DNA of 64,000 bases from NCBI RefSeq assembly GCF_036370855.1, contig NC_088098.1, positions 135,366,721-135,430,720 on the forward strand, read 5' to 3'. A program made the position numbers and the translations under genes. The notes beneath the pieces are model-generated. The model was given only the letters and a program-made list of their open reading frames with translations, searched no databases and had not been told where the DNA came from. Source of the DNA: Dromaius novaehollandiae (taxonomy: Eukaryota; Chordata; Aves; Casuariiformes; Dromaiidae). Shown here one piece after another: positions 31,101 to 44,792 of the stretch (positions are counted from its first letter, which is position 1; every line of letters starts with the position of its first letter).

Positions 31101-31949
31101 GGAAGCTAAAGGCAAGACAAAAATTTCTAAGTGATAGTAATGATTCTCCACCCATTCTTTATATCACTGATTCATGATCACAAATTGTACTCTGGAGGCT
31201 AATGAAATGTTAGGCACAACCAGTTCCTCCATACTCCCAGAAAAAAACTGTCTAGACTGCAGCTCTAGTAGTTGTCTGTGATGGAGTTAAATAAGTGAGT
31301 GGAAAGTTTTACCTACTTATGAAATGTTCAGACACATTTCATTAGAACAGAATAGATTTCACTGCAATTTTTAACTTGTGTAAAGCTCTCTTGGCTTCGG
31401 CAGCAGTGTTTTACAAGTAAGAAGAGTAGGAGTTGGTTTAATATACTTCGTGTGAGGCCTAAAAAAGAAACCACGTGAATACAATTCTGCTATGCACCGG
31501 CTGTTCTAGGCACACATTGCTGTTCACAGATAAAATAGCACTAGCACGACCTCTGTGCCATCCAAGAAGAAGTACCCTTTAGCAGGCAAGCCTCGCAGAG
31601 CTGTGTATAGTGCTGTACCAGAAGAAAAATAAAGAGCAAATACACTGCTTATCTCCAAATGATAGGCCACTAAGAAGCTTACAGTACCTTGTGCCATGGC
31701 CCCAGCTAGTGCAGATCTATGTACCTTCTCTTGTTTTCCTATAGTAACTCTGATTCACTCTGTCAGGGAATATGCCCCACTGACACCAAGAAAGCAGAAA
31801 TATTTTACAGTATGCACTGAACAGTCCTGGAAAAGCTGGAGTGGATTTTCTAGGAGGCCAGGATAGAAACTAAAAGATCTGGCAAGAAAGCTGCAAGGGG
31901 GCAAATGCTCTCCATCTACGGTGGGGGAAGAAGCTCGCAGGGAGGGAGA

Positions 31950-32240
31950 AATGCTGGGGAGGGTAGAGAACAATGCTGGCCCAAGGACAAAGAAGTATAA
32001 ACTTGCCACAAATAAAATTAGGCTGGATACATGAAGACCGTGTCCCAACTTCAGAGCAGTGAAGTACTGCAACAACCTCCCAGAAAGGGCAAGGACAGTG
32101 AGAAAGCTCACCAAGAAATGACAGAGCCTGAAACATTTCTGCACAGGATCAAAAGACATGGTGGCCTGCCGTAAGAGGGACCAGCTTCTGCTGCAGTCTC
32201 TCTGGCTGTTGTTTAGCCTGTGGTCCTCCAGTGACATCTA
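31950..32240 (+). repeat. Degenerate CR1-like LINE stretch (doubtful)
   Basis: The segment with GAGCAGTGAAGTACTGCAAC followed by AACCTCCCAGAAAGG resembles the CR1 3' region (GAGCAGTGAAGCACTGGAAC...GCTGCCCAGAGAGG). However, a CR1-end-like ACTAGATG occurs on the opposite strand at the right edge, so the orientation is uncertain. The 160-codon minus ORF over it is not a recognised protein. Confidence 0.28.
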
Positions 32241-34076
32241 GTCTGGCCCCATCTAAGGGTTTGGGTGCAGAGCCCTGGGACAATTGCTAGGAAGTGAAGC
32301 CAGTGGATGCAACCGCAGGACCAGACTGCTAACTCACAGGACCCCTGAATGTCTTATTTTGTCTTATTGCTTGCTTTCACTCAGCAATTTATATTGCGGC
32401 TGTTTTCATAATGCCTATCCTGAGCACGGCTGTAGCCTCTGAGCACCATCATCATATGCATAATAAATAAAGCAATACAGAAACTGTAAAGCCACACTCT
32501 TTAAATTATTAACGACTGGACATCAAAGTGAATGGGAAAAAACCCTCTACATAAACAGGAAATACAGCATTTCAGGCGTCACATATAGCTTGTTAATATA
32601 TTTTTGGTGTGCGCTTTGATCAATTTAGAATATACAAGTGAATCGTGCAAACAATCATGTTCATTTCATTCCTGAGTTAAAGTAATTGTTTTCTGTCTTG
32701 TGGGATGACGAAATGGCAAGAGACCATTTAAATGGATTCTCCATTACATTCTGCAGTTCCATTAACGTTGGCTGGTTTCCTGACAACCAATGTCAAACAG
32801 ACATACTCTAATAGCTGTTCTTATAAGAAGGTTTTTGAAGGTTTCCAAATAGCTGTTTTATCAAAGCTGATCATATTTATCATTTACAGACCCTTCTCAT
32901 ATCCACATCCTCTCTTTCACTCTCCCTCCCGCCTTTAACAAAGCAAAAAAAAGGATCCTGCCGTAGCAGAGCTGGATGTGGATGCTTGAAGGTTGTGCGG
33001 CTTTAGCGCACTCAGGCGTGCTTGTTCTAATAATAACCCCGCAAAGGCCAAGCAAGAAAGATTTCTGCTCTATTTATTTGATAGATACAGGGGTTTCCCC
33101 CCCACAGCTCCGTCTGCTTCTCTAGATGCATGCCTCTCCCCACACCTCAGCTCCTTCTGTTTCTCAACTTTCTACTCTTTTTTTTATGCATTATTACAGC
33201 TACCGTTAGGTGTCGGGGGGGAAAAAAGATAATTTCCTACGCTTCCTGGTTCAACGCGAAAGCACAATTTGGTGTACGGTGTGAAAAAGCGCAGAGCCTG
33301 GAGGGCATTTTAGTGGAGTGAGAGGAAGGTGCCTACATGCTAAAGGACAGAGAGCCCAGAGCTACTGTGCCCCAAACTCCCACTCGAGAGAAGCCAAACC
33401 TGCGGCTGCCGAATCCTTATTACAGCATCTGGGGTCCAAAACACAAAAAGCACAGTTAAAGAGGTTCAGGTGAGCAAATAAGCCTATTGCTGAGCTGAGT
33501 TACTCTTAGGAGAGGCTCTAACGACGCAAGCCCTCCCCTTGTCTGTGGACCCAGAGGAGCTGGAGGAGCGAGGGCTGCGCACCCTGAACAACTGCACCTC
33601 TTCTCCCGGCTGCGCCCCGGCCCCCCAAGGCCGCCACAGCCAGAAGCAGTGCGCAAGGCTCTGCTTGGGAAGCCCTTTTTCTCCAGCATTGAGGAGAGTT
33701 TGACCTGCCATTTTAGCACATGCCATTTTTTCTAGTCATTCTGGGTAGAAATGGTAACATGGCTCCCGTGTGATTCAATGTAATAACAAAGCTATATATT
33801 GACCCAGCTTTGCATAAATAGGCCTATAGCATCAGTGGCAGCTGATCAAACTCTTCCGGACCTGCCACACAGGTCAATGTGATCTACTGTCTATTAAGTT
33901 CATGTGCAAAATATTGTAAGAAAATTAACTCTGAGAAAGACCAGTTCATCTCAAATGCTAGATAATCTGGCAACACATCCAACTTCATCATGTATGTTAG
34001 TGTATAAATGTTTCATTAAGGCAAGTGCTGAGTCTGATGTGAATTTTATTTATAGCCCTAAACGTCTCGAATGATT

Positions 34077-34088
34077 CCCCCCCCCCCC
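34077..34088. repeat. C12 homopolymer
   Basis: Twelve C in a row. On the minus strand this is a G run. Assembly length is often unreliable at such sites. Confidence 0.9.
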
Positions 34089-36588
34089 GCCACTAAGTAC
34101 TTGTGTCTTGGCTGTCACATCCAGGGGGTTTAAGCCTACAACGCAGGCAAAAATCGACAGTCACTTCTGTGCTGTGCATGCCCCACGTTTTGTGCAATGC
34201 ATCAGCAAGTCCTGTTCTTTCAAAGCAGCTCCCTCCGTCGCTGCTGCTCTTCTCCTTGTCTCGCCAACCACAGGGGGCTGCCCAGCCTGGGCAGTGACAG
34301 ACACAGACCAGAGGGGCAGGAGCCCAAAGCTGCTGGAGCTGGGACACTCCTTCTGTTTTCTGGAGTTTGGCTCGGTCCCAAAGGTGCACGCGCCTCAACA
34401 TCTCCCCCAGGCTCGGCCAATTTTCCAGCTGCAAAGCCCAGCGACTGGAACTGCAAATAGCTATTTGGATCAGTTGCCTTCCCACCCCAACTTCATGAGG
34501 GGTGCAAAAATGCCTGTGCAAAGGGAGCATGTGGGCATGGCCGCTCGGGGAAGAACAGGTCGTTGTGAACAAGGCTACTTGCTCTTCAGCATTTCGATCA
34601 TCCAGCTGAGCAACGGCGACTGTGCTTACAAGCACCTGCATGCACATAACTTCTCTTGCACCTCCAGGTGACATGTGACTGCAGCCAGAAAGTCAGAAAT
34701 ACCTTGATGGCTTGAGGCACCGTTGGCCTCAGGAGGTACGGGATGCTGTGCTCTATCCCCACAGCAACCTAGCGGCTGAAGGGCAGCTACAACTCCTGTC
34801 CCCATCAGGGCCAGGGCAACCCTGTCAGGGAAAGCTTTCTTCTTGAAGTCCCTTGGCAACAGGGGACGTCAGATGACCATCCCAGTGAGGTCCCCACCAA
34901 GGATGCTTGGCCAAGACCTGTGGAGGGGTTGGTGTGGACAACAGCCCCGTAGGCACATGTCTCAGGAGACTCTCAGGGACCAGTCCCGGCACCCCAGCCC
35001 CTTGGGGCTGTGGAAACCCTGCTGGTGTGCCTTCCCCTCCTGCTCTCTCATGGGCACGCTGGTGCTCCTAAAGATGTGCAATAACGGAGGCAGGTCATAC
35101 CTATGGCCTTGGCAGGGCTTTCTAAACATGCCTCTCACAGGAGACAAGAGATACATGAATCTGAGTGAAATAATAAGCTGCGTGCTGAACCCCCTGTGTG
35201 ATTTGCCTCACCCCTCCTGTGCATTCTGGGGAATTTGTTCAGTGTTTTGACAGGATTCCCAAATCCTCGGTCATGTCTTTTGTTTCTTCTTTCCCAACTC
35301 TGACGTTCTGCTAAGTGAGGGCACTATTCGGCATGGACATTTTCCTTTTAATCCTTGCAGTGCCACTGTCACAGGGCTGTAGGTGACTAACACCCCACTA
35401 AAGATGCTCTATCAGTCATGTCTCTCTACCAGCCCAGACTGGAAAACCTGCTTTGTAACGGCTTTGCCCATACTTATTTTTGCCATTGTGAGGGCAGCAG
35501 CCCAGGCCCTGAGACACTGGTTTGGGCAGCTGGTCTGAACTCAAAGCCTGGATGCCCATGTCTGCACTGCCATCGGCACTCACACACACACAAAGCAAAC
35601 CTAGCTCTGGTGCACCTACACGGGCGGCAACTGCTTTCCAGAAAAAAAGGAGGAGGGACATGACAAAACGAGTTAAGTCTTTAGCTCTATGCAGATAACG
35701 ATGATAGCACAATTATTATTCTGTTCTGCACTCATGGATGGACAATTTAGCAAATTGTTCAAACTCGAGCAAAAAGGCAGAAACCTAACTGACAGCAGAA
35801 TCTGTACCTCCGGAGTCCATAATCATAAGACTGTGATCTCTTAAGCTCTTTGTATTGTTTTTTTCTTCCCAGTAGTTACACTTTTCATGTTGCAACCATA
35901 GTTTCTTAGAGCATCCCCATGACATTTTGCTGCCTCTAATTATGCCACACATATATGGAAATAACAGCTATTTAGGAGAAAAAAAGACAAGTGGACAAAA
36001 CCCCATCCATATTCAGTGTTCAGTCACCTGGAAAGATTAAATATTGGAAAATATATGATTTCAATGTCATTTTCATGTGCAGATCCTTCAGTTTTGCATT
36101 TACCTGGTATTCAGTTAACTGGCACAACAACAGCCATAATTCAAGAGGGTTAGGAAGTGTGCGATTCTTATATACGTAAGAAGATTATGCTGTTAAGCAA
36201 TATGCACTTATGTGAAGAGTACCACATGCTAATCCCCTTCTTGGCTTTGCTGCTTTCAATCACCATTGGCAGTATTTGAACATATTTTTAACTGCTTTCC
36301 TGAACTGTCAAGCAAGTTACAGTGGCCAGAATGGGACTTGTTATTTCAAAGTATTTCAAAGCTGTCACTGGGGCACAGACAATAACCTCTCGGAAGTACA
36401 CAGGATTTTATAACTTTAAGCCTTCATTCCTGCAAAGTTCCTCTAGCCAGCGGTTTTCACCTCTCCTTTTATTCCTGCTCCCCAGCCTGTGTTTTACATT
36501 GTCTCCAAGAGCAGCTGGGAGTGAGCAAGCTTCATGCGCTCAGCTACCAAATAGCAGCAAATGTAGCCAACACAGATTTCTTTTTTTT

Positions 36589-36601
36589 GGGGGGGGGGGG
36601 G
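36589..36601. repeat. G13 homopolymer after a T run
   Basis: A T-rich run followed directly by 13 G. This is a simple-sequence junction prone to slippage and able to stack as a quadruplex. Confidence 0.9.
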
Positions 36602-37362
36602 CTCATTAATAGACTTGCCCTTCTCACCCGTGAACCAGCCTAGAGAGATGAATGGCATTTTTATTTTAGAGACACATGTGTACATATTATACATATTTAT
36701 GAATATGCGCACGTGTGGTTGTACGTACTCCCCAGCCCCATCACACTGAGCTCTGCAGAGGAGAAATCCCTCTGGACCTCATCCCTTCTAATGCATGGTG
36801 ACAGAAAGCGCTGAAGAGAGTGCAACATACCTATCTATTAATAAACATCTGAAATGTTCAGTAACGCATGTGCAGCCACAGTGTTTCCACGGTCCTTGTT
36901 CAGTTACAGAGAGCAGGAAGCCCATCAGGGAAAGCAGATTAGTAAGCAAAAAGGAAAACTACAGATCAGGTTCGGCTTTATTCCTGGGGCAACTGAAGAC
37001 ATGTGGCTAGACAAAGTTTTCTCAGTTGTGCCTGGGTAGGCATAAAATTAAGCTTAATCCGGTTCTGTTTCTGAGACCACAGTCCTGCTGGAAAGTGACT
37101 CATGCCTCAGCTAAGCGTTTCTACCAGAGAGTGGAAGTAATACAAAAGGCAGCGCTGGCGTTGCCTCAGGGCAATGGTAAAAAAGGCAGAAAGCCAGTGA
37201 GTTCCGCCAGGCAAACTTCAGGTTGCTGGTAGCTCAACTGTTCTGCAGGATAAATCCATATTCATTTCAATTTGCTACCACGTTCCAGGAGAAAACAAAA
37301 AAGCTATTTAGCCAGTAAACAATGTTAAAGAAAAAAAAAAGATTACTTTAAGGCTGCTGTGC

Positions 37363-37402
37363 TTAATGGTAGGGATGGTGTGTTAATAGCAAGGATGATG
37401 TG
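37363..37402. repeat. Imperfect 20-bp tandem duplication
   Basis: TTAATGGTAGGGATGGTGTG is followed at once by TTAATAGCAAGGATGATGTG. The two units differ at a few positions only, so this is an old local duplication. Confidence 0.75.
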
Positions 37403-40400
37403 ACATCACACGCACACATATATGTGTGTTTGGCTACATACACACCGGAGCATGTAACTGGAATCAGTGCCCCAAGAGACCCCTTTCGATCCTACACTCT
37501 GAATTAGTTTAAAACACTTCATTTAATCTGATGCACTTTCAGTGCTTGTCAACACAGATTTCTTCCCACATTGACCCTTCACATCACTCCCTGCTCTCAT
37601 TGATAGGCAGCAAGAGAACGTCTGTCTCCAGTTGTGCAGTGTGTGGGCTCTATCATATGCTCAGTAAGCACATTTTAGACATCCTTAGCAATTCTCTCTC
37701 ACTGCTCTGCTACTTTTCTCCTCCACTGATTCAGCCCAAATCACTACTGAGCTTGCCACAGTTGCTCCAACAGGTCACCATAATGCTCTCTTTTATCATC
37801 AAGGAGCGTGTGTTCACTGTGACGTTGCTCTCAGAACACAGCTGCCCTGATTTCATGTGCCAGCACTTGGGAACAAAGCTTTGCAAAATTCATGCACTAT
37901 TCTACCTGCCTTGGTTCATGCTTACCTTCAGAATCTTGTGACAAAACCATCCTCCCATTCCTCGACAGCCTGTTTCTCCATGGACTACACAACACACACT
38001 TTTGTGATGGGTCAAGTAGTGTTTCTGCAGGGCAGTTTTAACCTGTCTTGCCTATGCTTCTACTCAAAACATTCAATTCCCCTGCATATTTCTCTGAACA
38101 TTTGTATCTAAAGTGGTCACTTTCCAGTAACAACCTTTTGAATCTGTGCTGAGGATCCTCTTTCCAAGGAGAGCAGAGGCTTGCACATTAGAGCCCATAC
38201 ATCTATCAGTATCTGCCATATGAAGAACCTCTCCACATTTGTCAGCATTCAGGCCAGCAGTAAAACACCAGGAGCCTTGAAAAGCCTTGCTGGAAGGTGA
38301 CACTTGACATAGAATATGTTGTGTTTGGCATACTGGAAGATAAGATTTGGATGACTTATTCCAAGTACAGCAAATATATTTCCATTTTCCTTGAAATATT
38401 CATAAACTATAACCTTCCATCAATGCTCTAAGAGCTAGTCTCCATCAATCTCTGTGCCTTCTCCATTCAGCTCTCACGAGTGTCATTTAGCATCAATTAT
38501 GCCCATAGTGCGGTGATACAAACACCTGTCTCTTAGATGAGTAGATTGAGGGCATCAACTTATTTTACACAGGACATCAGATGGCTGTCAGCAGATGACA
38601 GCATTTTGTTTACTACTGAGCTGGCCCTCATGCAAAATGATAACCTGTAAGAGAAAAGCCCTGCATCCCACTGCTTAATCTTGTTCCTGATGTGGCTTTC
38701 CACAGGTAATGATGAAGTCACTGTTCTGGAAGGACAACACATACTGTAGCGGAAAAATGTTATGAAATGTGAACAGTAAAACCAAACCAAAGGTCCCGGT
38801 TACATTTTGTATCTAGTATTAATGTATCAGGGATGTTTTTCTATGAACATTTTCCCTATTACTGTTTTAAATCGTTCCAAAGATCTCCAAAGATCATACA
38901 TGAACTCACAACATCTGTTATCTGACCTCCAGGAAAAAAAAATGCTCTTATGACTTGTGAGGAAGAAATGGTACAATCCAGAGGGACTAAAGAGTCAGGA
39001 AACCTCTTGGTCCCTTGGTCCCTGCATGCGGGGCCTGAGTGTCACAGGGACAGGAGGACAGTCCCTGCCAGAGGAGAAGAAGGAGGAAGCCTTGCCTTTC
39101 TCCTGTCCAGCTGCCCCCTGCCTTGCATATAACAGGAAGAGAGAGAGCAGGGGGACATCTCTCTGCCACCCAGCCAGAAAGGAGGTTTGCCCGGGAGGGA
39201 CCTGTGGGGAGAAGGAGAGAAAGACTTTCCTCATTTGCACTGGTTTAACCTTCTTGCCTTCAGTGGATGGCAAGGGGAGGCCGGGAACTGGGCTCAGAAG
39301 CTGCTCCCAAGCGAAAAACAGGACTGAAGAGTTCATACAGAAAATGAAAATGAACAGGCAGGGCCCCTTTTCCCTTCCACTGGCACCACTCGTGGGCTGA
39401 GAAATGAAGCCCCAAAAGTCAGGAACAACAACCATGTGTTAAGAGCAGAAATGCTGGCTCATATTTCACACGTTTTCCTCCCCATCAGACTTTTTCAGTG
39501 TGCTTGGCTATGTGCCCTGAACACCGCTTAACTGCAAGTTGAGGTAAGTAGCAACATTTTCTTCCAATTATATTTAGTAAATACTATGCTACTATAGCTA
39601 CATGTGTTCCTTTGAATTAGTCATAGGCTTTTGGGGGAAGACACAAAGTCAGTCATCTCAGAGGGACCAAAGGCAATTCTTTGTTCCCCCAGGAGAAATA
39701 TTCTTGTTGCTTCTGCAGTGCCATCAGACCCTTCCTACGGAGGGACTGAGAGACCTCGTTCTTTCTCAGATCTTTAATTGCTCTGGAGGTCATGCCTGCG
39801 CTCTGAAGCTTCTTCCCCAAAACAGCCCAGCAGCTTCTTTCCTTGGGTCGGGCAACAAAAATGTTCACAAAATTCTACTAAGTTACTCTGGTGCCACCGT
39901 GACGGCCAATGGATGGCATGGCTCAGGGGTGTAATTAAAGATATGACTGATTCGTTGTGTAACTCCTCCTTTGCACCTTCCAACAAAACTTGGACTAAGT
40001 TAATACCCAAGTCCTTCGGCAGCAGTCCTGTCAGATATTCCTTGGTGATTTACTTGAAAGTACAACTCTGGTAAAAGACTTTGAACTGCGTTTGTACAGC
40101 ACCTGGCACAGATGGTTTCTGGGCCATGGTGGGGAGTGTCCTATTTCAGCATTTCCAGGAAAACCTTCCTTCAGTCTTACTTCAGACAAGACCCTTCTGC
40201 AGAACAGTAGTGCAAATAAGGCCAGAAGGGTTTGGAGAACCATGCTCAGAAGTCAGCTGCAAAGAAATAATATGGCTAGCTAACTTGGGGAGTTTCACTT
40301 GTTGAAACAGTATCAAATGTAGTCTTTGTTGTTTTATAAGGGGAGGAAGAGCTGCCTGAAAATATAGATTTTCTCACCCCCTCCCCACTTTCTCAAATAA

Positions 40401-43400
40401 ATTGATTTTAACCAAGAAATCTGCTTAGGGATGGATCCTTGTTTGCCTTGTAAGATAGGGGAGAGAGTACAACAGATTTCCCTTCCTCAAAACCTTTGCT
40501 CCCCATGCAAAACCCACTGCAATCCTAGGTATGCCGCAATCCCAGTGCACAAACCGCAGGGCAGCAGCAGCACTACGCACTCCCAAAGGCACCGCAGGCA
40601 AACTGCGGCTGCCGCTGGGGTCTTCTGCCGGTGCCTGTGCTGCCTGGATGCGGGGCGGCTGCTCGTCCAAGGAAGTGTCCCCGAACCACCCCTCCTCGGT
40701 GCACCAACTCCTGTCCAAGCACGCAGCCTCTCTATCCAGGCTTTTGGGCTAGATTAGCTTCTAATGCAGAAAACACGGACGTGTGTTACAATGAGTGGAA
40801 TAGACTGTATTATTTATAGTACTTTCTATAGGCATGTCTAAAAAGCCGCTGAGACATACTGAATTGTTTTTTAGAAGGAACCCATCCAGATAACATTCGG
40901 AAACTGTCTTCGTCAGTGATATTGTATACCTAGACTTAAAATGAATAACTTAGTCCATGGTAAGTTATTTTCCCCTCTATTCTCATTGTTTGAACAAAAT
41001 GTTCTGATTTTGCTAACCTGAGGCATTCATATTTTCCTGAAAAGTTGCATGTTTTTTACTGTTGTATTTCAGGTCCTTGGGTACCTAAAATGGTACACAA
41101 GCCTAAAATGGTAAATGCTAGCCTGCAAATACAAATGCACCAGTCAGCACTCTTAGCTGTATCCCCTTGCATGTACCTGCAGAGGATGCAAACCTGTTAC
41201 CATGCCAGCTTGGGAGCCCCTACAGCTCATGCCAGCCTTCTAACCCTGCTTCGAATCAAGACATGACAGCCAAGATGGCATCTAGCACACAGAATTCACC
41301 ATGAATGTTAAAAATATGTATTTTTTAATATTTAGCATCTTAATGTTAACACAGACTAAAATACAGACTATACTATGTTGTTTCCACTGTACAGAGTGGA
41401 AAATAACCGCTTGGTTAACATACATATAAAATAATTATCTTTGAAATGTAGTCAGACATTTTATTTTGACCATGTACTGAGTACTGTACACGAAGAAGAA
41501 AAACAGAAGGGCTGGTGGAATGGATATATTTCATGGCATCCAGCCAAAACCATTGCAGAAATCTCAGGTGTGAGCATTTGTTACTAAATATCAACATTAC
41601 TATTTAGAAATGACACTAGCCTGGAACATTGGACCAGAAGCTTTTCAGCTCTTAATTGCAAGCAGTGAGGAAAATTAAGAAAAAATAAACTGCAGGAAAA
41701 ATTATGCTCTAAAATCCACAGGAAAAGAAATTAAAACAGGGAATACTTTCAGGAAAGGGAAAACAGAAGGAAAAAAGGAGAAAGGAAAAAGGACATTATC
41801 ATTAAAATTTTCAAGCAGAAACTGTAAGCAAAAAAATGAGGCCATCAAGTAGAAAACAACATTTGACCTTAATGTATCACGTATCAAATGGAATGGTGAA
41901 TCGCAGGAGAGAGCACTCTTGGGAAACTTGGTTTTGTTCACAGGAAGCAAAGATGACAATATTTCCAAGCATAAAGGAGCAGACAGTGGAAGGTAACCAC
42001 AAAAGTAACTTTACCCAAGGGAGATCAGTCTCCCTGGAGTATTTCTATAGCTAACAGATCGGCTCCTCTCTGATTTTGAGTATAAATACATCTTAGAGTG
42101 CCCTGAATAGTCCTGTGGAAGTCCCTCTCTTTTAACGATGGAAAGACTCTAAGAAGACCAGCCGCTCTAAGCCCGACTGCCCCATGGCATCATTAGGCAC
42201 AAAAGAGGAGAGATCCTGTCATCATAGGCAGAGCCAAAGCAACTACTCTGAAACAGATGTGGACATGCTAAGCTGTGGACGGGTTCCTGTATTTCCTTGT
42301 TGAATATATTTAATGGCAAATTATAAAATAAGCTGGGTCTCTTGTCTTTTGTTGAATCTATACTCTCCTCTTCAATTTCTCTTTTCTCGTGCTACTGCCA
42401 ACTGTTTTTAAAACAGGGGACTCAGCCAGACGTTTGCAGTCCACTCTTCCAGCCTTGCCCACTTAGAGCCTACAAGGGCTGCAAGGCGCAATAAAGCAAG
42501 AGCACTCCCTGCTTTTTCTTAACATATTAGCAGCTGTCAGCTTAAGAGGCTGTTTTATATAAGAGAGTCAAGAACCAGGCAGACCTCCGTGGACAGCCTC
42601 TGATCTCCCAGAAAACAACATCTTTCAGGCCTTGGCTTGCTAGTGACAGCCGGCAAGGGCTCAGATACAAATGTCAGCACAAACAGTGAACAGAGGAACA
42701 AAATAGTCTTCCTTGAATCAAGGGCTGCGAAATAAAGTGAGCCAGGTCGTTGCTGTGCCAAACTAGTTCGGTTTGTTGGACTGCAAGGGATAACAAGGTG
42801 GTTGCCGTTGTGGGGACCTTTCTGCTGCTATTACAGTGCAAAGGCCATAGCTAAGCCAGCTAGCGAGGAATTAGATGTCTTTTAACTCAAAAGGTGAAGT
42901 GTTGTCCGAGAAACTGCACAAATACATTCTCTTTATGAAGAGGAGAGCAAACAAGCTCAGAGACTTGGGGGAAAAAAAGAAGCCAGACCAGGTGTCAAGC
43001 TTTGCCATCCTTGTTCTGTCCTCTCGCGGCCGCAGCTCTGCCTGACTTCACCAGAAGCTGTGGCCACGCGAGGGCACCGGATCTGGCCCTCATTAGTGCT
43101 CTTCCACTTTGCTGTGTTCTCCTCTCCGTCTCTGGTCTTTTCATGCAGATTTTCCGAGCAGCCTTAAAAAAAAAAGAAGTGCCGGAATAGGTGCCAGACT
43201 GCTCTCGAGGCTGAAATTCTCTACATGTTGAGCAGCTCAAGACAGACAACGCCCCCAGATATATCCCAACACCGATTTGGCAGGATCCCATCCGGGGGAG
43301 GTGGCCATCAATCTTCAATCTTATCAAATCCTGCTGCATCTGCCAACAGAGGGGGAGGGGAAGCAATTGGAGCCAGCCTTTTTTATGATATGGATATTGT

Positions 43401-44774
43401 TCATTAAGTCAGAGACATTTTATATACAAATACAGATCAGTTCACCGCCATCTGCTTATTTTCTATGTAGTGTCTAAAGAATTGTTAGGGTGTTACCGAG
43501 AATATGAAAACAAGCTCTTATCCCTGCTGCTGAGCTTAAAATAAAATTAAAAAAAAAAAAAAGAAAAGAAAATACAAGAATTGGGATGCAGTGCAAAGCA
43601 AAGAACCGAGATGGCATTTTTCAAATGGTGGCTGTCTGGGCTGTTGTTTCTGTTTGGAGATGAGTTCGGTCAGTAGGCAGGACCCCCAGCCTGTGGATCT
43701 GCATGCAGGTCCCAGGTCTAGCCCAGGGCAAATCACCTCCTGCCCTTCACAGCCACCTCTTACCCTTCCATAGACCTTCTTCCCTTTTGTCTATTCTTTC
43801 TACTTTTGTGCCGTAAATACAGAGATCATCTGGGCTATTCCAATTATACTTTATTATTATTTTAATATTACATTCCTCTAGGTAAAAGTAGGTTTGCTGA
43901 TCCCCTCCTAGAGCATACTCTGAAAAGTTGTGGTTGGTATTCCCCATGCTGTTGTTCTGGACACACAATGAACAAGAAGAGCCTCTGCTGTTTAAAGGCA
44001 CTTCCAAAACTGGATAAATGACGGACAGTTCATTATTCAAAATTATCCTGCCATGTTCAGTAAATGAAAAGGAGTCAACCTGCAGCACTGGTTGACTTCC
44101 ATTAGAGCCCAAACCCACGCTGCATGGGGAGACACATGAATTCACTATCAACTGTCAGATTTATTACCGTAAGGGTTTTTTAACTACTCTATTTAAATCA
44201 CAGCTAATTTGGAAAATCAAGACTGTTTCCTTGACTTGCTCAGTTGATAATTTCATCGTCATGTTTGTTCATATTAGCAAGTATTGATTTCCTGTGGGAT
44301 GCAGTAAATTTTAGTGTAGTGAGGATGACATCATTCTTTGGCAATGTTTCTGTCACGCCAAGTCATTTCTAAAATTTGGGTATTGGCATACTTAACACAC
44401 TTTGATTTTATCCAAAAAAATGGGATTCTATGCTGTTGCACAGAATTGTTTTTTAAGTACAACCACTACTTTGATAGGAAATGGCAGTTAGGCAAAGATT
44501 AATCTGAATGCTCAAGTTCCCCCTTTTCCCTTTTATTAGTTCCAGTTCCTTTTGTCTTTGTAATATTTGATGAACATTAACATTTCACAAATACTACAAT
44601 GCTTCCTCATTTTACAAGAGACAGAGCAGCCTTCCCACAGTTAGTACAATTCTCCCTACTTTCTGCGAACTTTTCATGTACTTCTAAGATGGGAAAGCTA
44701 CAGCAAGACTTCAGCCTGTCACAAGAAAATATCTAAACTTTGAAGATCCTCATTTTGACACATAGAAAATTCTG

Positions 44775-44792
44775 TTTTTTTTTTTTTTTTTT
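44775..44792. repeat. T18 homopolymer
   Basis: Eighteen consecutive T with no attached retroposon body recognised. Confidence 0.9.

Noticed and set aside
31755-32237. 160-codon minus-strand ORF in intron 1
   Set aside because: No recognised domain; it overlaps a degenerate LINE-like stretch, and a chance ORF is more likely.
33484-33726. 80-codon ATG ORF in a GC-rich patch, minus strand
   Set aside because: Composition keeps several frames open; no homology or in-phase donor to exon 2 was found.
34077-36601. C and G homopolymers as transposon boundaries
   Set aside because: No flanking duplications, terminal repeats or element bodies were seen; simple slippage explains them.
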